Positions 1 through 6,753 of a stretch of DNA of 6,796 nucleotides are shown one piece after another. How positions within the stretch are numbered: position 1 is the first letter of the stretch; each line of letters begins with the position of its first letter. The position numbers and the translations under genes were made by a program. Source of the DNA: Bacteroidota bacterium (GTDB lineage Bacteria > Bacteroidota > Bacteroidia > Bacteroidales > UBA10428); assembly GCA_017860375.1 (NCBI GenBank), contig JAGDMB010000132.1, positions 1 to 6,796 on the forward strand. Direction: 5' to 3'. A model generated the notes under the pieces. The model saw only the letters and a program-made list of their open reading frames with translations. It ran no database searches and was not told the origin of the DNA.

Positions 1-616
1 TTCGTGCATCTCCTTCACGACCCGAACGCAAAAGCCATCTGGGGCTTTCAGGCAGAAACAACACTCCCAGAAAGAAAAGCAGGGATGGAGCCATGCCCAA
101 TCCAAACATCCATCGCCAGGCTTCCGTTCCGGTATCGCGCAAAAGAAAGTTTTCCAGGTGGGTAAAGACCTGTCCAAGCACTATGGTGAGCTGGTTAATG
201 GCCACCAGGCGGCCTCTGACCTCAGGAGGCGATATTTCCGCAATATACATCGGGGATAAAACGGAAGCCATTCCGACGCCTATACCTGCAACAAAACGTG
301 AGGTTATAAAAAAGCCAAGGCCGGGAGCCACGCTCATGGAAAGGGAAGAAAGGAAGAACAGGGCCGCTGCCGTCAGCAGGCCGGGCTTTCTTCCGTATCG
401 GTCTGCAACATTTCCGGCTATCACGCACCCCAGCATGCATCCCAATGCAAGCGATCCTGTGGTGAAACCTTCCCAATACGCGTCAAGTCCAAATTGTTCG
501 CGAAGAAAGGGAAGTCCTCCGGTAATTACGGCAAAGTCAAATCCAAAGAGATATCCCCCCATGGCCGAGACGATGGAAATGCCGATTAAAAATCCCCAGT
601 TGAATTTTATCCGCAC
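1..616 (-). CDS. MFS sugar porter (XylE/GLUT-like), N-terminal part, runs off left edge
   Basis: Inner-membrane sugar transporter of the major facilitator superfamily, sugar porter family; only about 205 codons are present, against roughly 440-520 in complete members. The minus-strand frame is open from an in-frame TGA at 644-646 to the window edge. Sugar porter signatures appear in order: GYLFGFD (residues 21-27) in TM1, VADRYGRK (70-77) in the TM2-TM3 loop, SRFVAGIGVG (106-115) in TM4, YIAEISPPEVRGRL (124-137), NQLTIVLGQ (141-149) in TM5, and PESPRWL (189-195) after TM6. The Asp of FGFD matches the proton-coupling Asp of XylE, and the Gln of NQL matches a sugar-contacting Gln in XylE and GLUT1, so proton-sugar symport is likely; the sugar cannot be told. 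There is no ATG between the TGA and TM1, so I chose GTG at 616; the next ATG would cut TM1. An unusual Glu lies near the end of TM5 (HLENF, where XylE has CVNYF). It probably imports sugar released by the upstream SusC/SusD locus (inference). Confidence 0.9.
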   Translation of the reverse strand, partial: MRIKFNWGFLIGISIVSAMGGYLFGFDFAVITGGLPFLREQFGLDAYWEGFTTGSLALGCMLGCVIAGNVADRYGRKPGLLTAAALFFLSSLSMSVAPGLGFFITSRFVAGIGVGMASVLSPMYIAEISPPEVRGRLVAINQLTIVLGQVFTHLENFLLRDTGTEAWRWMFGLGMAPSLLFFLGVLFLPESPRWLLRSGREGDAR

Positions 617-669
617 AGTTTGGTCTTTATTGAATTTTCCGGGTCAACACGTTATGAATAGAACCTGTT

Positions 670-699
670 CAAACACATGTAGAAATAAAGTAAATCAAA
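670..699 (-). promoter_or_regulatory. Candidate Bacteroidota-type promoter for the MFS porter
   Basis: On the minus strand a TTTG (696-699) is followed after 18 nt by TGTGTTTG (670-677), which matches seven of eight positions of the Bacteroidota -7 element TAnnTTTG, with the -33 TTTG near the usual distance. Transcription would begin around 663 and leave a leader of about 47 nt before the GTG start at 616. The -33 element overlaps the T-run that ends the inverted repeat just upstream, so the T9SS transcript could end and the MFS transcript begin here. The second base of the -7 box is wrong (G for A), so this is tentative. Confidence 0.35.
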
Positions 700-778
700 A
701 ACCGCAGAGACTAAATAATTACCTGATCCAGTTACAGCATCCACAATCTGATAATTCATTTAATGGCTCTGCGGTTTT
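698..778 (-). terminator. Long imperfect hairpin with 12-bp perfect outer arms, probable terminator after the T9SS gene
   Basis: AAAACCGCAGAG (698-709) and CTCTGCGGTTTT (767-778) are perfect inverted repeats of 12 bp. Inside, TAAATAATTA (712-721) pairs with 752-762 apart from one bulged C at 757, leaving a loop of about 30 nt (722-751). On the minus strand the GC-rich outer stem ends in GCGG followed by five T, as expected for intrinsic termination, 27 bp after the T9SS gene stop. The plus strand also shows GCGG followed by four T, so it could act in both directions. The total length of 81 nt and the large loop are unusual for a simple terminator; a small palindromic repeat element is the alternative. 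Confidence 0.5.
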
Positions 779-805
779 ATCAAACCTTCACCCAATGTGT
801 ATTAA

Positions 806-1570
806 CTATCGAAGAACAATTTTCCTTAATACGGAACTTGATCCGTCAGAAACTCTAACCAGATAAATACTTGAAGGCATTCCGGTAATGTCAATGGCAA
901 CTGTGCCCGCTGCATTTTCGATTTTCTTCACTACCCGCCCTGAGATATCCATTAACTCGATCTGTGTTTTTGACTGGAAGAAGGAACAGTCAACATACAG
1001 CATTCCGTTACTCGGATTGGGATAGATCAAAAGATTCTGATTCTGCACTTCATCGATTCCGGAATACTCAGGAAGACCCAGGTCATTCAGCGGTTCAGGT
1101 TCGCATACACCGTATTTAAAGGCAACAATGGTATCGGGATCGTCTGGGTTGATAACAAAAATCCTTTGTATATCCCACGCCACGTTGCAGGGAGCAGGAA
1201 CATTTTCGGCCGTACTCCAGTCGTCGGTAGGTGCAAAATACCATCCGGGACAATCCGCGAGCAAATCCGGATCATCGGCTTCATTACCGGCAAAGAAACC
1301 CAATTCATATTCAAAGGTGTACCGGAAAATATTGGGAGCAATGGAATCCATCGTAAAGAAGGTCCAGTCTCCTTTGCCGGGTTCTGTCGGAGGAGTCCAG
1401 TGTCCGGTCAGGTACATCACGCTGGGATCATAACTTTGCAGATCGGTTGTATCCCTCATATCGCAAATGATGGTGATGGAAATTAAATCCTGAGCGGATG
1501 CCAGTCCTGATTTGCCTATCAGGATCAAAAACATAAAGGCAATAAAAGCCAAAGTGTTACATTTTTTCAT
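806..1570 (-). CDS. Secreted T9SS type A sorting-domain protein with probable carbohydrate-binding-like domain
   Basis: A 254-residue exported protein. Residues 1-26 form a Sec signal peptide (KK, hydrophobic core AFIAFMFLILIG, cleavage probably after ASA at 24-26). Residues about 28-156 form a compact domain with alternating beta-strand pattern, beginning ISITIICDMRD, with VMYLTGHW (51-58), an FRYTFEYEL strand (82-90) and cysteines 36, 107, 128 and 156 that could form disulfides. Its layout resembles the small beta-sandwich, starch-binding-like domains found in Bacteroidota PUL proteins, but I recognise no catalytic motif and the match is by pattern only. Residues about 179-254 are a clear Por secretion tail: LLIYPNPSNG (180-189), ELMDISGRVVKKI (205-217), IDITGMPSSIYLVRV (226-240) and a terminal KIVLR, so the protein should cross the outer membrane by T9SS and be anchored at the surface or released. 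It takes the place behind SusD where SusE/SusF-like glycan-binding lipoproteins usually lie, which suggests glycan capture (inference). The ATG is supported by the signal peptide and the upstream leader motif. Confidence 0.85.
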   Translation of the reverse strand: MKKCNTLAFIAFMFLILIGKSGLASAQDLISITIICDMRDTTDLQSYDPSVMYLTGHWTPPTEPGKGDWTFFTMDSIAPNIFRYTFEYELGFFAGNEADDPDLLADCPGWYFAPTDDWSTAENVPAPCNVAWDIQRIFVINPDDPDTIVAFKYGVCEPEPLNDLGLPEYSGIDEVQNQNLLIYPNPSNGMLYVDCSFFQSKTQIELMDISGRVVKKIENAAGTVAIDITGMPSSIYLVRVSDGSSSVLRKIVLR

Positions 1571-1579
1571 AGTTTAATT

Positions 1580-1593
1580 GTTAAGAGTTAATA
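1580..1593 (-). promoter_or_regulatory. Leader motif TATTAACTCTTAAC before the T9SS gene
   Basis: This 14-mer on the minus strand lies 9 nt before the ATG at 1570. The identical 14-mer occurs 11 nt before the susC-like start, and the core TTAACNCTTAA recurs before the susD-like start. It contains no Shine-Dalgarno match. Position and repetition suggest a translation or mRNA-leader element; its function is unknown. Confidence 0.4.
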
Positions 1594-1603
1594 ATTATTA
1601 AGC

Positions 1604-1617
1604 ATGAATAGATTCAT
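1604..1617. repeat. Perfect 14-bp palindrome in the T9SS gene leader
   Basis: ATGAAT and ATTCAT flank a 2-bp centre (AG on the plus strand), ending 33 bp upstream of the T9SS gene ATG. It could be an operator half-site pair. Nine bases of it (ATGAATAGA, plus strand) also occur at 654-662, 37 bp upstream of the MFS start. It is short and AT-rich, so chance is a real possibility. Confidence 0.25.
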
Positions 1618-1677
1618 AAAAAACACAAGAAACTTCAATCGTGAACAGAGCAGAAATCCTTCAGGGAGACTCTTAAA

Positions 1678-1709
1678 CCCCTGCCCTGTCTCACGAAAAC
1701 GGGCAGGGG
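1678..1709 (-). terminator. GC-rich hairpin after the SusD-like gene (terminator, attenuator or 3'-end stabiliser)
   Basis: CCCCTGCCC (1678-1686) and GGGCAGGGG (1701-1709) are perfect 9-bp inverted repeats around a 14-nt loop, starting 14 nt after the SusD-like TAG stop. Eight of nine pairs are G-C, so the stem is very stable. On the minus strand it is followed only by TTTAAGAG, a weak T-tract, so it may end transcription only in part, or protect the 3' end of the susCD-like message and lower expression of the T9SS gene that follows. Confidence 0.6.
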
Positions 1710-1723
1710 ATAATAAAATTCCG

Positions 1724-3268
1724 CTAATATCCCGGATTCTGTATGATTATACCTTCACCTTCAATTATGACGCTGGCAGGTATCGGGAAAAGCGTATCGG
1801 CAGCACTGGCGCCCGTTGCTCCTCTTTCAAGGGCAAATTCAATGTATTTGCCGTTGCGGACCAGATCCTGGCGGCGGCTCCCCTCGCAATAAAGTTCCCG
1901 GCCCCGTTCCATCAAAAGGGAATCTTTCAGGACTGCCTGACTGGGGATGGATACATTGTCCCAGTCTGGCAGGCCCGCTCTTTCCCTTATGACGTTTACA
2001 TATTGAAAAGCTTCGGCAGGACCTCTCTGGTTGTTAATGGCTTCGGCCAGTGACAACAACACTTCTGCATACCGGAAGACCACCATGTCCATCGTAAAAG
2101 CGGGTCCTACATCACCCGTGGGAATCGATGTATATTTCATGGGTATTGCTCCCAGCATCGGACCTGGATTAGCCTGATTCCGTATCTTGTTTTTATCACT
2201 TGTGTATTCCGAGATGATTGTGTTTCTCCGCAAATCGGCGGTATCAAACCGGTTGAAATGCGACCAGGGCATCCAGAAACCGTACCATCCGTTTATGTCG
2301 GTATCTACCAATGTATTGCCGGCATACCCTGTGGCATATTCACCCGGAAAAATAGGTGCCAGCCAGTAATTGGGCGATGCGGAATTGGCAGGCAAAGCAT
2401 AGATAACTTCGTGATTTTTAGAATTGTTGAATACGTCTGCGTAATTGGGCAGTATATCATAATAATTCAGGGCCATGATGTCCTTTGCTGCAGCCTCTGC
2501 CTTATCCCACTGCCTGTTATGCATGTAAAGTTTCAACAACAACATCCTGGCGACATTTTTTGAAACTCTGCCCCAGTTTCCGGGATCGTCGTTGTAGCTC
2601 TCCGGAAAACTCGTACTGGAAATGGCCAATGCTTCTTTCAGATCCGTTTCAATCTGCTGGCAATATTCTTCTGTACTGGGTCTTGGTATTATGGTGGTAT
2701 CCGTCAGTGTGGCGGGATCCAACCGGACATTCACCGGACCAAAGAAATCGTACAATACATACATCAGCCAGGCTCGCAGTACTTTTGCTTCCGCAAGGTA
2801 TTTGTCCCTTAAAACCTGGGAAACTTCCGTGGCCTTCGGGATCATATCAATGACTTCGGTGGCCCTTGCCACGAAACGAATTTTAGGATAGGTGGGTTCA
2901 TTCGGATTACTTCCTGTAGTCACGTAGGTCGAAGCGCCCCAGGTAAAATTCACAAGATTGGCATCCCAGGCAGGATTTACATACAACTCATCCGTTGTGA
3001 TCATGCTGCGGGTTACATAGGTTTTCATGTCAATGTTGTACAGGGAAGCATACCATGTATCCACACCCTGATCGGTGGTACCCCAGTTAGTGGAAAATGA
3101 ATTATACAAAGCGATTACCGCATTGTTCAGATCTTCATCCGTCTTGAAGAAATTATCCGGGGTGAGGTCACTGTATATGACAGGTTCAAGCGCATCTTCA
3201 CAGCTAATGGCAGACAGCATGACTGCGCAGGCAGTGAACAGGTATATAAGATGTTTTACAGATTTCAT
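1724..3268 (-). CDS. SusD/RagB-family outer-membrane glycan-binding lipoprotein
   Basis: A 514-residue surface lipoprotein that forms the lid of the SusC transporter and binds the oligosaccharide. Residues 1-22 are a lipoprotein signal ending in LSAIS with the lipidated Cys at 23; the following residues EDALEP are acidic, like the surface-export signals of Bacteroidota lipoproteins. An N-terminal SusD-like region starts around residue 34 (LTPDNFFKTDEDLNNAVIAL), and the C-terminal SusD/RagB domain carries YAEVLLSLAEAIN, MERGRELYCEGSRRQDLV (453-470), RNGKY (471-475), LFPIP (493-497) and the typical terminal NPGY. Length is normal and nothing is missing. It begins 23 bp after the SusC-like stop, which is the usual operon order. 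The ATG at 3268 follows A8 and GT and lies 11 nt downstream of the TTAACNCTTAA leader motif; there is no Shine-Dalgarno sequence, as is common in this phylum. Family assignment is firm; the glycan bound cannot be read from the sequence. Confidence 0.97.
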   Translation of the reverse strand: MKSVKHLIYLFTACAVMLSAISCEDALEPVIYSDLTPDNFFKTDEDLNNAVIALYNSFSTNWGTTDQGVDTWYASLYNIDMKTYVTRSMITTDELYVNPAWDANLVNFTWGASTYVTTGSNPNEPTYPKIRFVARATEVIDMIPKATEVSQVLRDKYLAEAKVLRAWLMYVLYDFFGPVNVRLDPATLTDTTIIPRPSTEEYCQQIETDLKEALAISSTSFPESYNDDPGNWGRVSKNVARMLLLKLYMHNRQWDKAEAAAKDIMALNYYDILPNYADVFNNSKNHEVIYALPANSASPNYWLAPIFPGEYATGYAGNTLVDTDINGWYGFWMPWSHFNRFDTADLRRNTIISEYTSDKNKIRNQANPGPMLGAIPMKYTSIPTGDVGPAFTMDMVVFRYAEVLLSLAEAINNQRGPAEAFQYVNVIRERAGLPDWDNVSIPSQAVLKDSLLMERGRELYCEGSRRQDLVRNGKYIEFALERGATGASAADTLFPIPASVIIEGEGIIIQNPGY

Positions 3269-3279
3269 ACTTTTTTTTA

Positions 3280-3290
3280 TTAAGCGTTAA
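3280..3290 (-). promoter_or_regulatory. Leader motif TTAACGCTTAA in the SusC-SusD gap
   Basis: The 11-mer on the minus strand lies between the SusC-like stop (3292) and the SusD-like ATG (3268), 11 nt before that ATG. It matches the core of the leader motif before the SusC-like and T9SS genes except for one central base (G for T). Because this copy lies inside a tight two-gene operon, a role in translation is more likely than a promoter role. Confidence 0.4.
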
Positions 3291-3291
3291 A

Positions 3292-6200
3292 TTAAAATGC
3301 CACACTCACACCAATGGTTGTTGAAAGCGCTTGCGGATAAGGATTCACATCATCCAGTTCGGGATCAATTCCTTTGTATTTGGTGAACACATAAAGATTC
3401 TGCACATCTGCATAAATCCTGATGGAAGAAAGATGTATACGGGACATCCAGGTTTGGGGAAGACTGTAGCCCAGCGTAATGTTCTTTAACCTGACGAAGC
3501 CTGCATCCATCAACCAGAAATCAGTATTCTCCGACTGATTATCGTTTACCGGTGCCGGATTGCTTCCATTATAGGGATTGCTGTTTTGCGACAGTCCCGG
3601 ATAGATTCCTTCCGGGTTGTCACTTGACCAGACATCTTTAATATCCGTGATGGTATTGTATGGATAAATATCATCCGATATTCCCGTAGGATTCAGGAAG
3701 CTGCGGTATCCGTTGAACGCTTTTCTTCCAAACAAGCCATAGATATAAACTGTCAGGTCTATGCCTTTGTATTTGAAGATGTTGTTAAAACCAAGACTCC
3801 AGTTGGAAATACCGTCATCGAGCATCACCACGTCTTCTCCATCCAGGAGTCCGTCTTCATTAATATCCACGTATTTAACGTTTCCCAGTTGAGGATTTGA
3901 GGTCATATTGATTGCATATCCGAGGGTATCGTCCATTGATGTTATAAGCCCGTCTGTTTTCCATCCGTAAATGGCATATACCGGGTCATCTTCCTCGATA
4001 TACGAAGCAAGGGCTACCTGTGGATTTCTTTCAAGCCAGTTCAGGTCATATTTGGATAAAGTTACATCGGTTAACCACGTAAAAGTGCCCACAAGGTTTT
4101 TCGATGACAGGGTCAATTCCCATCCTTTGCTGCGCTGGCTGCCGACATTATCAGCAATGCGGCCCACAGGAGAGTTCGAAGGAAGGGTATTGTAACTTAA
4201 CAGATCTTTCTTGGTTTTAATGTAATAATCGGCCACAAGTGAAAGCCTGTTTTTAAAGAGACCCAGATCCAATCCGATATTGGCAATGATGTCAGTTTCC
4301 CAGGTAAGGTCGGGATTTTCGAGCTGCGAAAGGGCGACTCCCGGGTAGGATGTTGAACCGATGAGGAAGGGATATCCTGTTCCGTATAATTTCCATGGAT
4401 TGTTGCCAATATTGCCTTCATTGCCTGCCGTACCGTACCCCAACCGCAATTTCAAATCGGACAGGGCATCAAAGCCTTTCATGAAGTTTTCTTTGCTGAT
4501 CCTCCATCCCGCAGAAATCCCGGGAAAGAATCCCCACTTTTTATTTTCCGCAAACCGGCTGCTGCCATCACGTCGTCCGACAAACGAGAAAAGATACTTT
4601 TCCTGCAGCGAATAATTCACCCTGAAAAACTGGGATATCTTGGTGGTTTCGTAACGCGAGGAATTCATCTGGTCCTGGACATCGTCCGAAGCTATTTCTA
4701 TGTTATGGTATGAGAAAGCGTCGGTGAAGAAATCCACGGCCTGCAATCCGAATCCTTCATTTATGGATTTATAATACCCTGCTCCCAGCAATACGGTGAG
4801 GCTGTTTGCTCCGAATATCCGGTTATAGGTCAGGTAACCCTCGGTACTGTAGTTGTCAATTTTATTGTTGAGCAGCTGGGCCATGCCATTTGGAAGCTGA
4901 ACATTCTGAACGGTTTTCGGCAGGTAGAAGCTGCGGATGGAAGATTGTTTATCAATTCCACCGACAATATTCATTTTCAGACCTTTCAGAATTTCTAATT
5001 CCAGGTTAGGCGTAATAAAGAAACGGTTATTCTTGTTATAATCATTTATAATCAGGAAAGCAGCCGGATTGGTTATTTTCGGGTCGAAGGTTTTGGAATA
5101 GTTGCCAAAATCATCGTATACCGTCACTGTCGGGCTGAACACATACGCTGCCTGGAGCATATTATATTTTTCAGGACCGCCCGAGTTAGCACCTGTAGAA
5201 GCGTTATTGGCATTAATCTGGCTGAAAGTCATGTTTACACCGAGCTTGAGTCTTTTTATGATCTGCTGTTCAAAGTTCACTCTTCCCGTGTATCGCTGGA
5301 AAGTTGAATTTTCCAACAGGGCATCGTTTCCAAAATAATTGAAGGAGGCAAACAGCTTGGAAACTTCATTTCCGGATGTCAACGATATATTATGCTCGTT
5401 GATTTTACCATTTCGCATCATAAGGTCAAGCCAGTCGGTATTTGTGGTGGTGGTATCGATGGTCTCCTGGGAGAAAAAGAGGTCCGGAGGAGTGGACACC
5501 TTGGTTCCATAAGGAGCATTCTGCCTTGAAAGGAGGAACTGGTCCATCTCAAAACGGTTATGCTGAATCATAAAATCCTTTGATTCCAACAGATTAAAAT
5601 AATCCTTTGGTTTTTGAACCGTATAGCTTCCCCTGTATTCCACATTCACTTTGCCGGCTTTCCCTTTCTTGGTGGTGATAAGGATTACCCCGTCCGAAGC
5701 CGCTGAACCATAAATGGCGGCAGCGCTGGCATCTTTCAGAACGTCAATGGATTCAATATCCGAAGGGTTTATGCTGCTGAGGGGATCTCTGTCTACTCCG
5801 CCTGAATATCCGAGTTCACTGTCCATGATCCCGCTCTCAATATTATCATTGTTGGTGATCGGAACCCCATCTATAACATACAGGGGATTGCTTCCTCCCC
5901 TTACGGTAATATCATAACTTCCTCCCGGCTGGGCACTGCCAAGGGTCATCACCATACCTGCGACCCTGCCCTGCAGCATATTGTCTACAGAAGTAGTGGC
6001 CGCGATTGGTATATCTTTGGTTTTTACACTCCCAACCGCACCGGTAAGATCCACTTTGCGGACGGTTCCGTATCCGACCACGACAACTTCTTGTAACGAT
6101 TCAATGGTTTCAGTCAGCGTAATGCTGATGTTTGTCTTGCCGCCCACTTCGACTTCTTCGGAAAGATATCCGACAAAGGAAAAAACAAGTTCGGAAGACG

Positions 6201-6708
6201 GTCCGGCAACGGTAAGGGAGTAATTTCCGTTCAGGTCGGTAATGGTTCCGTTCATCGTGCCTTTTTCCAGTACATTGACTCCCGGAAGAGGTTCATTGTT
6301 CATTGCCGTTGTTACTTTTCCCGTGATTTTTACTCCTTGTTGTGCAGGAGCACTGGGGGTAATGACAACCAGGTTGTTTTCGAGGACGGTGAATTTCATG
6401 TTGGTTTCAACCCTTAATTTATCCAGAACCTCATCCAGGTTTTTGTTTTCAAGGTTCATGGTGATGGTTTTCCCCTGGACAACATCATTGATGTATAGAA
6501 AGCGTACATCGGATTGCCGTTCAATTTCATGAAAAACCTGGGCCATGGGTGCATTTTTCATGTCGAGTGTGATCTCGGTGGTCTGGGAGAAACTGCTGGC
6601 AAAGGTCTGAAAGGCGCCCAGAACAATCAATAGGAAGGTCAGTTTCATGGTTCGTACGATTTTTTTCGGGCATTTATAAATTATGCCTCTGGTTAAAGGT
6701 TTATTCAT
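3292..6708 (-). CDS. SusC/RagA-family TonB-dependent glycan transporter with N-terminal STN signalling domain
   Basis: A 1138-residue outer-membrane transporter that imports oligosaccharides using TonB-ExbBD energy, in complex with the SusD-like protein encoded next. Order of parts: a long signal region (hydrophobic core about 22-37, TFLLIVLGAFQTFA); an STN (secretin/TonB short N-terminal) domain at about 45-116 (ITLDMKNAPMAQVFHEI, then KNLDEVLDKL); a carboxypeptidase-D-regulatory-like domain at about 126-200 (ITGKVTTAMNNEPLPGVNV); the EVVVVGYGT TonB-box region (207-215); a plug with LYVIDGVPI (276-284) and IDVLKDASAAAIYGSAASDG (321-340), then VILITTKKGK; and a beta-barrel to the C-terminal Phe. 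The RLKNITLGYSLP and FTKYKGIDPEL segments near the end are typical of SusC. The STN domain suggests coupling to a FecR-type anti-sigma factor and an ECF sigma factor, which would lie outside the window. The start at 6708 gives a 20-residue extension before MKLTF, common among STN-bearing SusC proteins; the Met at 6648 is the alternative. Intact, no frameshift. Confidence 0.97.
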   Translation of the reverse strand: MNKPLTRGIIYKCPKKIVRTMKLTFLLIVLGAFQTFASSFSQTTEITLDMKNAPMAQVFHEIERQSDVRFLYINDVVQGKTITMNLENKNLDEVLDKLRVETNMKFTVLENNLVVITPSAPAQQGVKITGKVTTAMNNEPLPGVNVLEKGTMNGTITDLNGNYSLTVAGPSSELVFSFVGYLSEEVEVGGKTNISITLTETIESLQEVVVVGYGTVRKVDLTGAVGSVKTKDIPIAATTSVDNMLQGRVAGMVMTLGSAQPGGSYDITVRGGSNPLYVIDGVPITNNDNIESGIMDSELGYSGGVDRDPLSSINPSDIESIDVLKDASAAAIYGSAASDGVILITTKKGKAGKVNVEYRGSYTVQKPKDYFNLLESKDFMIQHNRFEMDQFLLSRQNAPYGTKVSTPPDLFFSQETIDTTTTNTDWLDLMMRNGKINEHNISLTSGNEVSKLFASFNYFGNDALLENSTFQRYTGRVNFEQQIIKRLKLGVNMTFSQINANNASTGANSGGPEKYNMLQAAYVFSPTVTVYDDFGNYSKTFDPKITNPAAFLIINDYNKNNRFFITPNLELEILKGLKMNIVGGIDKQSSIRSFYLPKTVQNVQLPNGMAQLLNNKIDNYSTEGYLTYNRIFGANSLTVLLGAGYYKSINEGFGLQAVDFFTDAFSYHNIEIASDDVQDQMNSSRYETTKISQFFRVNYSLQEKYLFSFVGRRDGSSRFAENKKWGFFPGISAGWRISKENFMKGFDALSDLKLRLGYGTAGNEGNIGNNPWKLYGTGYPFLIGSTSYPGVALSQLENPDLTWETDIIANIGLDLGLFKNRLSLVADYYIKTKKDLLSYNTLPSNSPVGRIADNVGSQRSKGWELTLSSKNLVGTFTWLTDVTLSKYDLNWLERNPQVALASYIEEDDPVYAIYGWKTDGLITSMDDTLGYAINMTSNPQLGNVKYVDINEDGLLDGEDVVMLDDGISNWSLGFNNIFKYKGIDLTVYIYGLFGRKAFNGYRSFLNPTGISDDIYPYNTITDIKDVWSSDNPEGIYPGLSQNSNPYNGSNPAPVNDNQSENTDFWLMDAGFVRLKNITLGYSLPQTWMSRIHLSSIRIYADVQNLYVFTKYKGIDPELDDVNPYPQALSTTIGVSVAF

Positions 6709-6715
6709 ACATTTG
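6708..6715 (+). promoter_or_regulatory. Perfect TAnnTTTG -7 element on the plus strand, facing away from the SusC-like gene
   Basis: TACATTTG fits all six fixed positions of the Bacteroidota -7 element and abuts the SusC-like start codon on the opposite strand. Transcription would start near 6720, heading toward the terminator at 6754-6789. No convincing -33 TTTG is seen at 6680-6692, which is the main weakness. Confidence 0.35.
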
Positions 6716-6719
6716 TCGG

Positions 6720-6733
6720 GTTAAGAGTTAATA
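6720..6733 (-). promoter_or_regulatory. Leader motif TATTAACTCTTAAC before the SusC-like gene
   Basis: The same 14-mer as at 1580-1593, on the minus strand, ending 11 nt before the ATG at 6708. It supports 6708 rather than 6648 as the start. It would be covered by the putative plus-strand antisense RNA. No minus-strand TAnnTTTG box is visible between here and the window edge, so the promoter of the SusC-like operon either lies beyond 6796 or is of an ECF type I cannot recognise. Confidence 0.4.
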
Positions 6734-6753
6734 CTTCATTAATTCTGATTTTC

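Noticed and set aside
222..476. 84-codon minus-strand frame inside the MFS gene
   Set aside because: It is out of frame with the sugar porter reading, which carries the GRK, AEISP and PESPRW signatures; the Arg-rich translation is typical of a shifted frame.
93..866. 257-codon open frame on the plus strand
   Set aside because: It lies antisense to the MFS porter and the end of the T9SS gene, spans the gap between them, and its translation shows no recognisable domain, while the minus-strand frames carry clear family motifs.
1604..2053. 149-codon plus-strand frame across the SusD-like C terminus
   Set aside because: It is antisense to the conserved SusD C-terminal domain and has no domain or signal peptide of its own.
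3271..3278. Run of eight T (A8 on the coding strand) before the SusD-like ATG, considered as a terminator tail or slippage site
   Set aside because: No stem precedes it in either direction and it is outside the coding sequence; A-rich sequence before the start codon is normal for translation initiation in this phylum.
5714..6532. Several plus-strand frames of 67-96 codons opposite the SusC plug and N-terminal domains
   Set aside because: They are antisense to conserved coding sequence, Ser/Thr/Pro-rich in the way of reverse-strand shadows, and have no coherent protein features.
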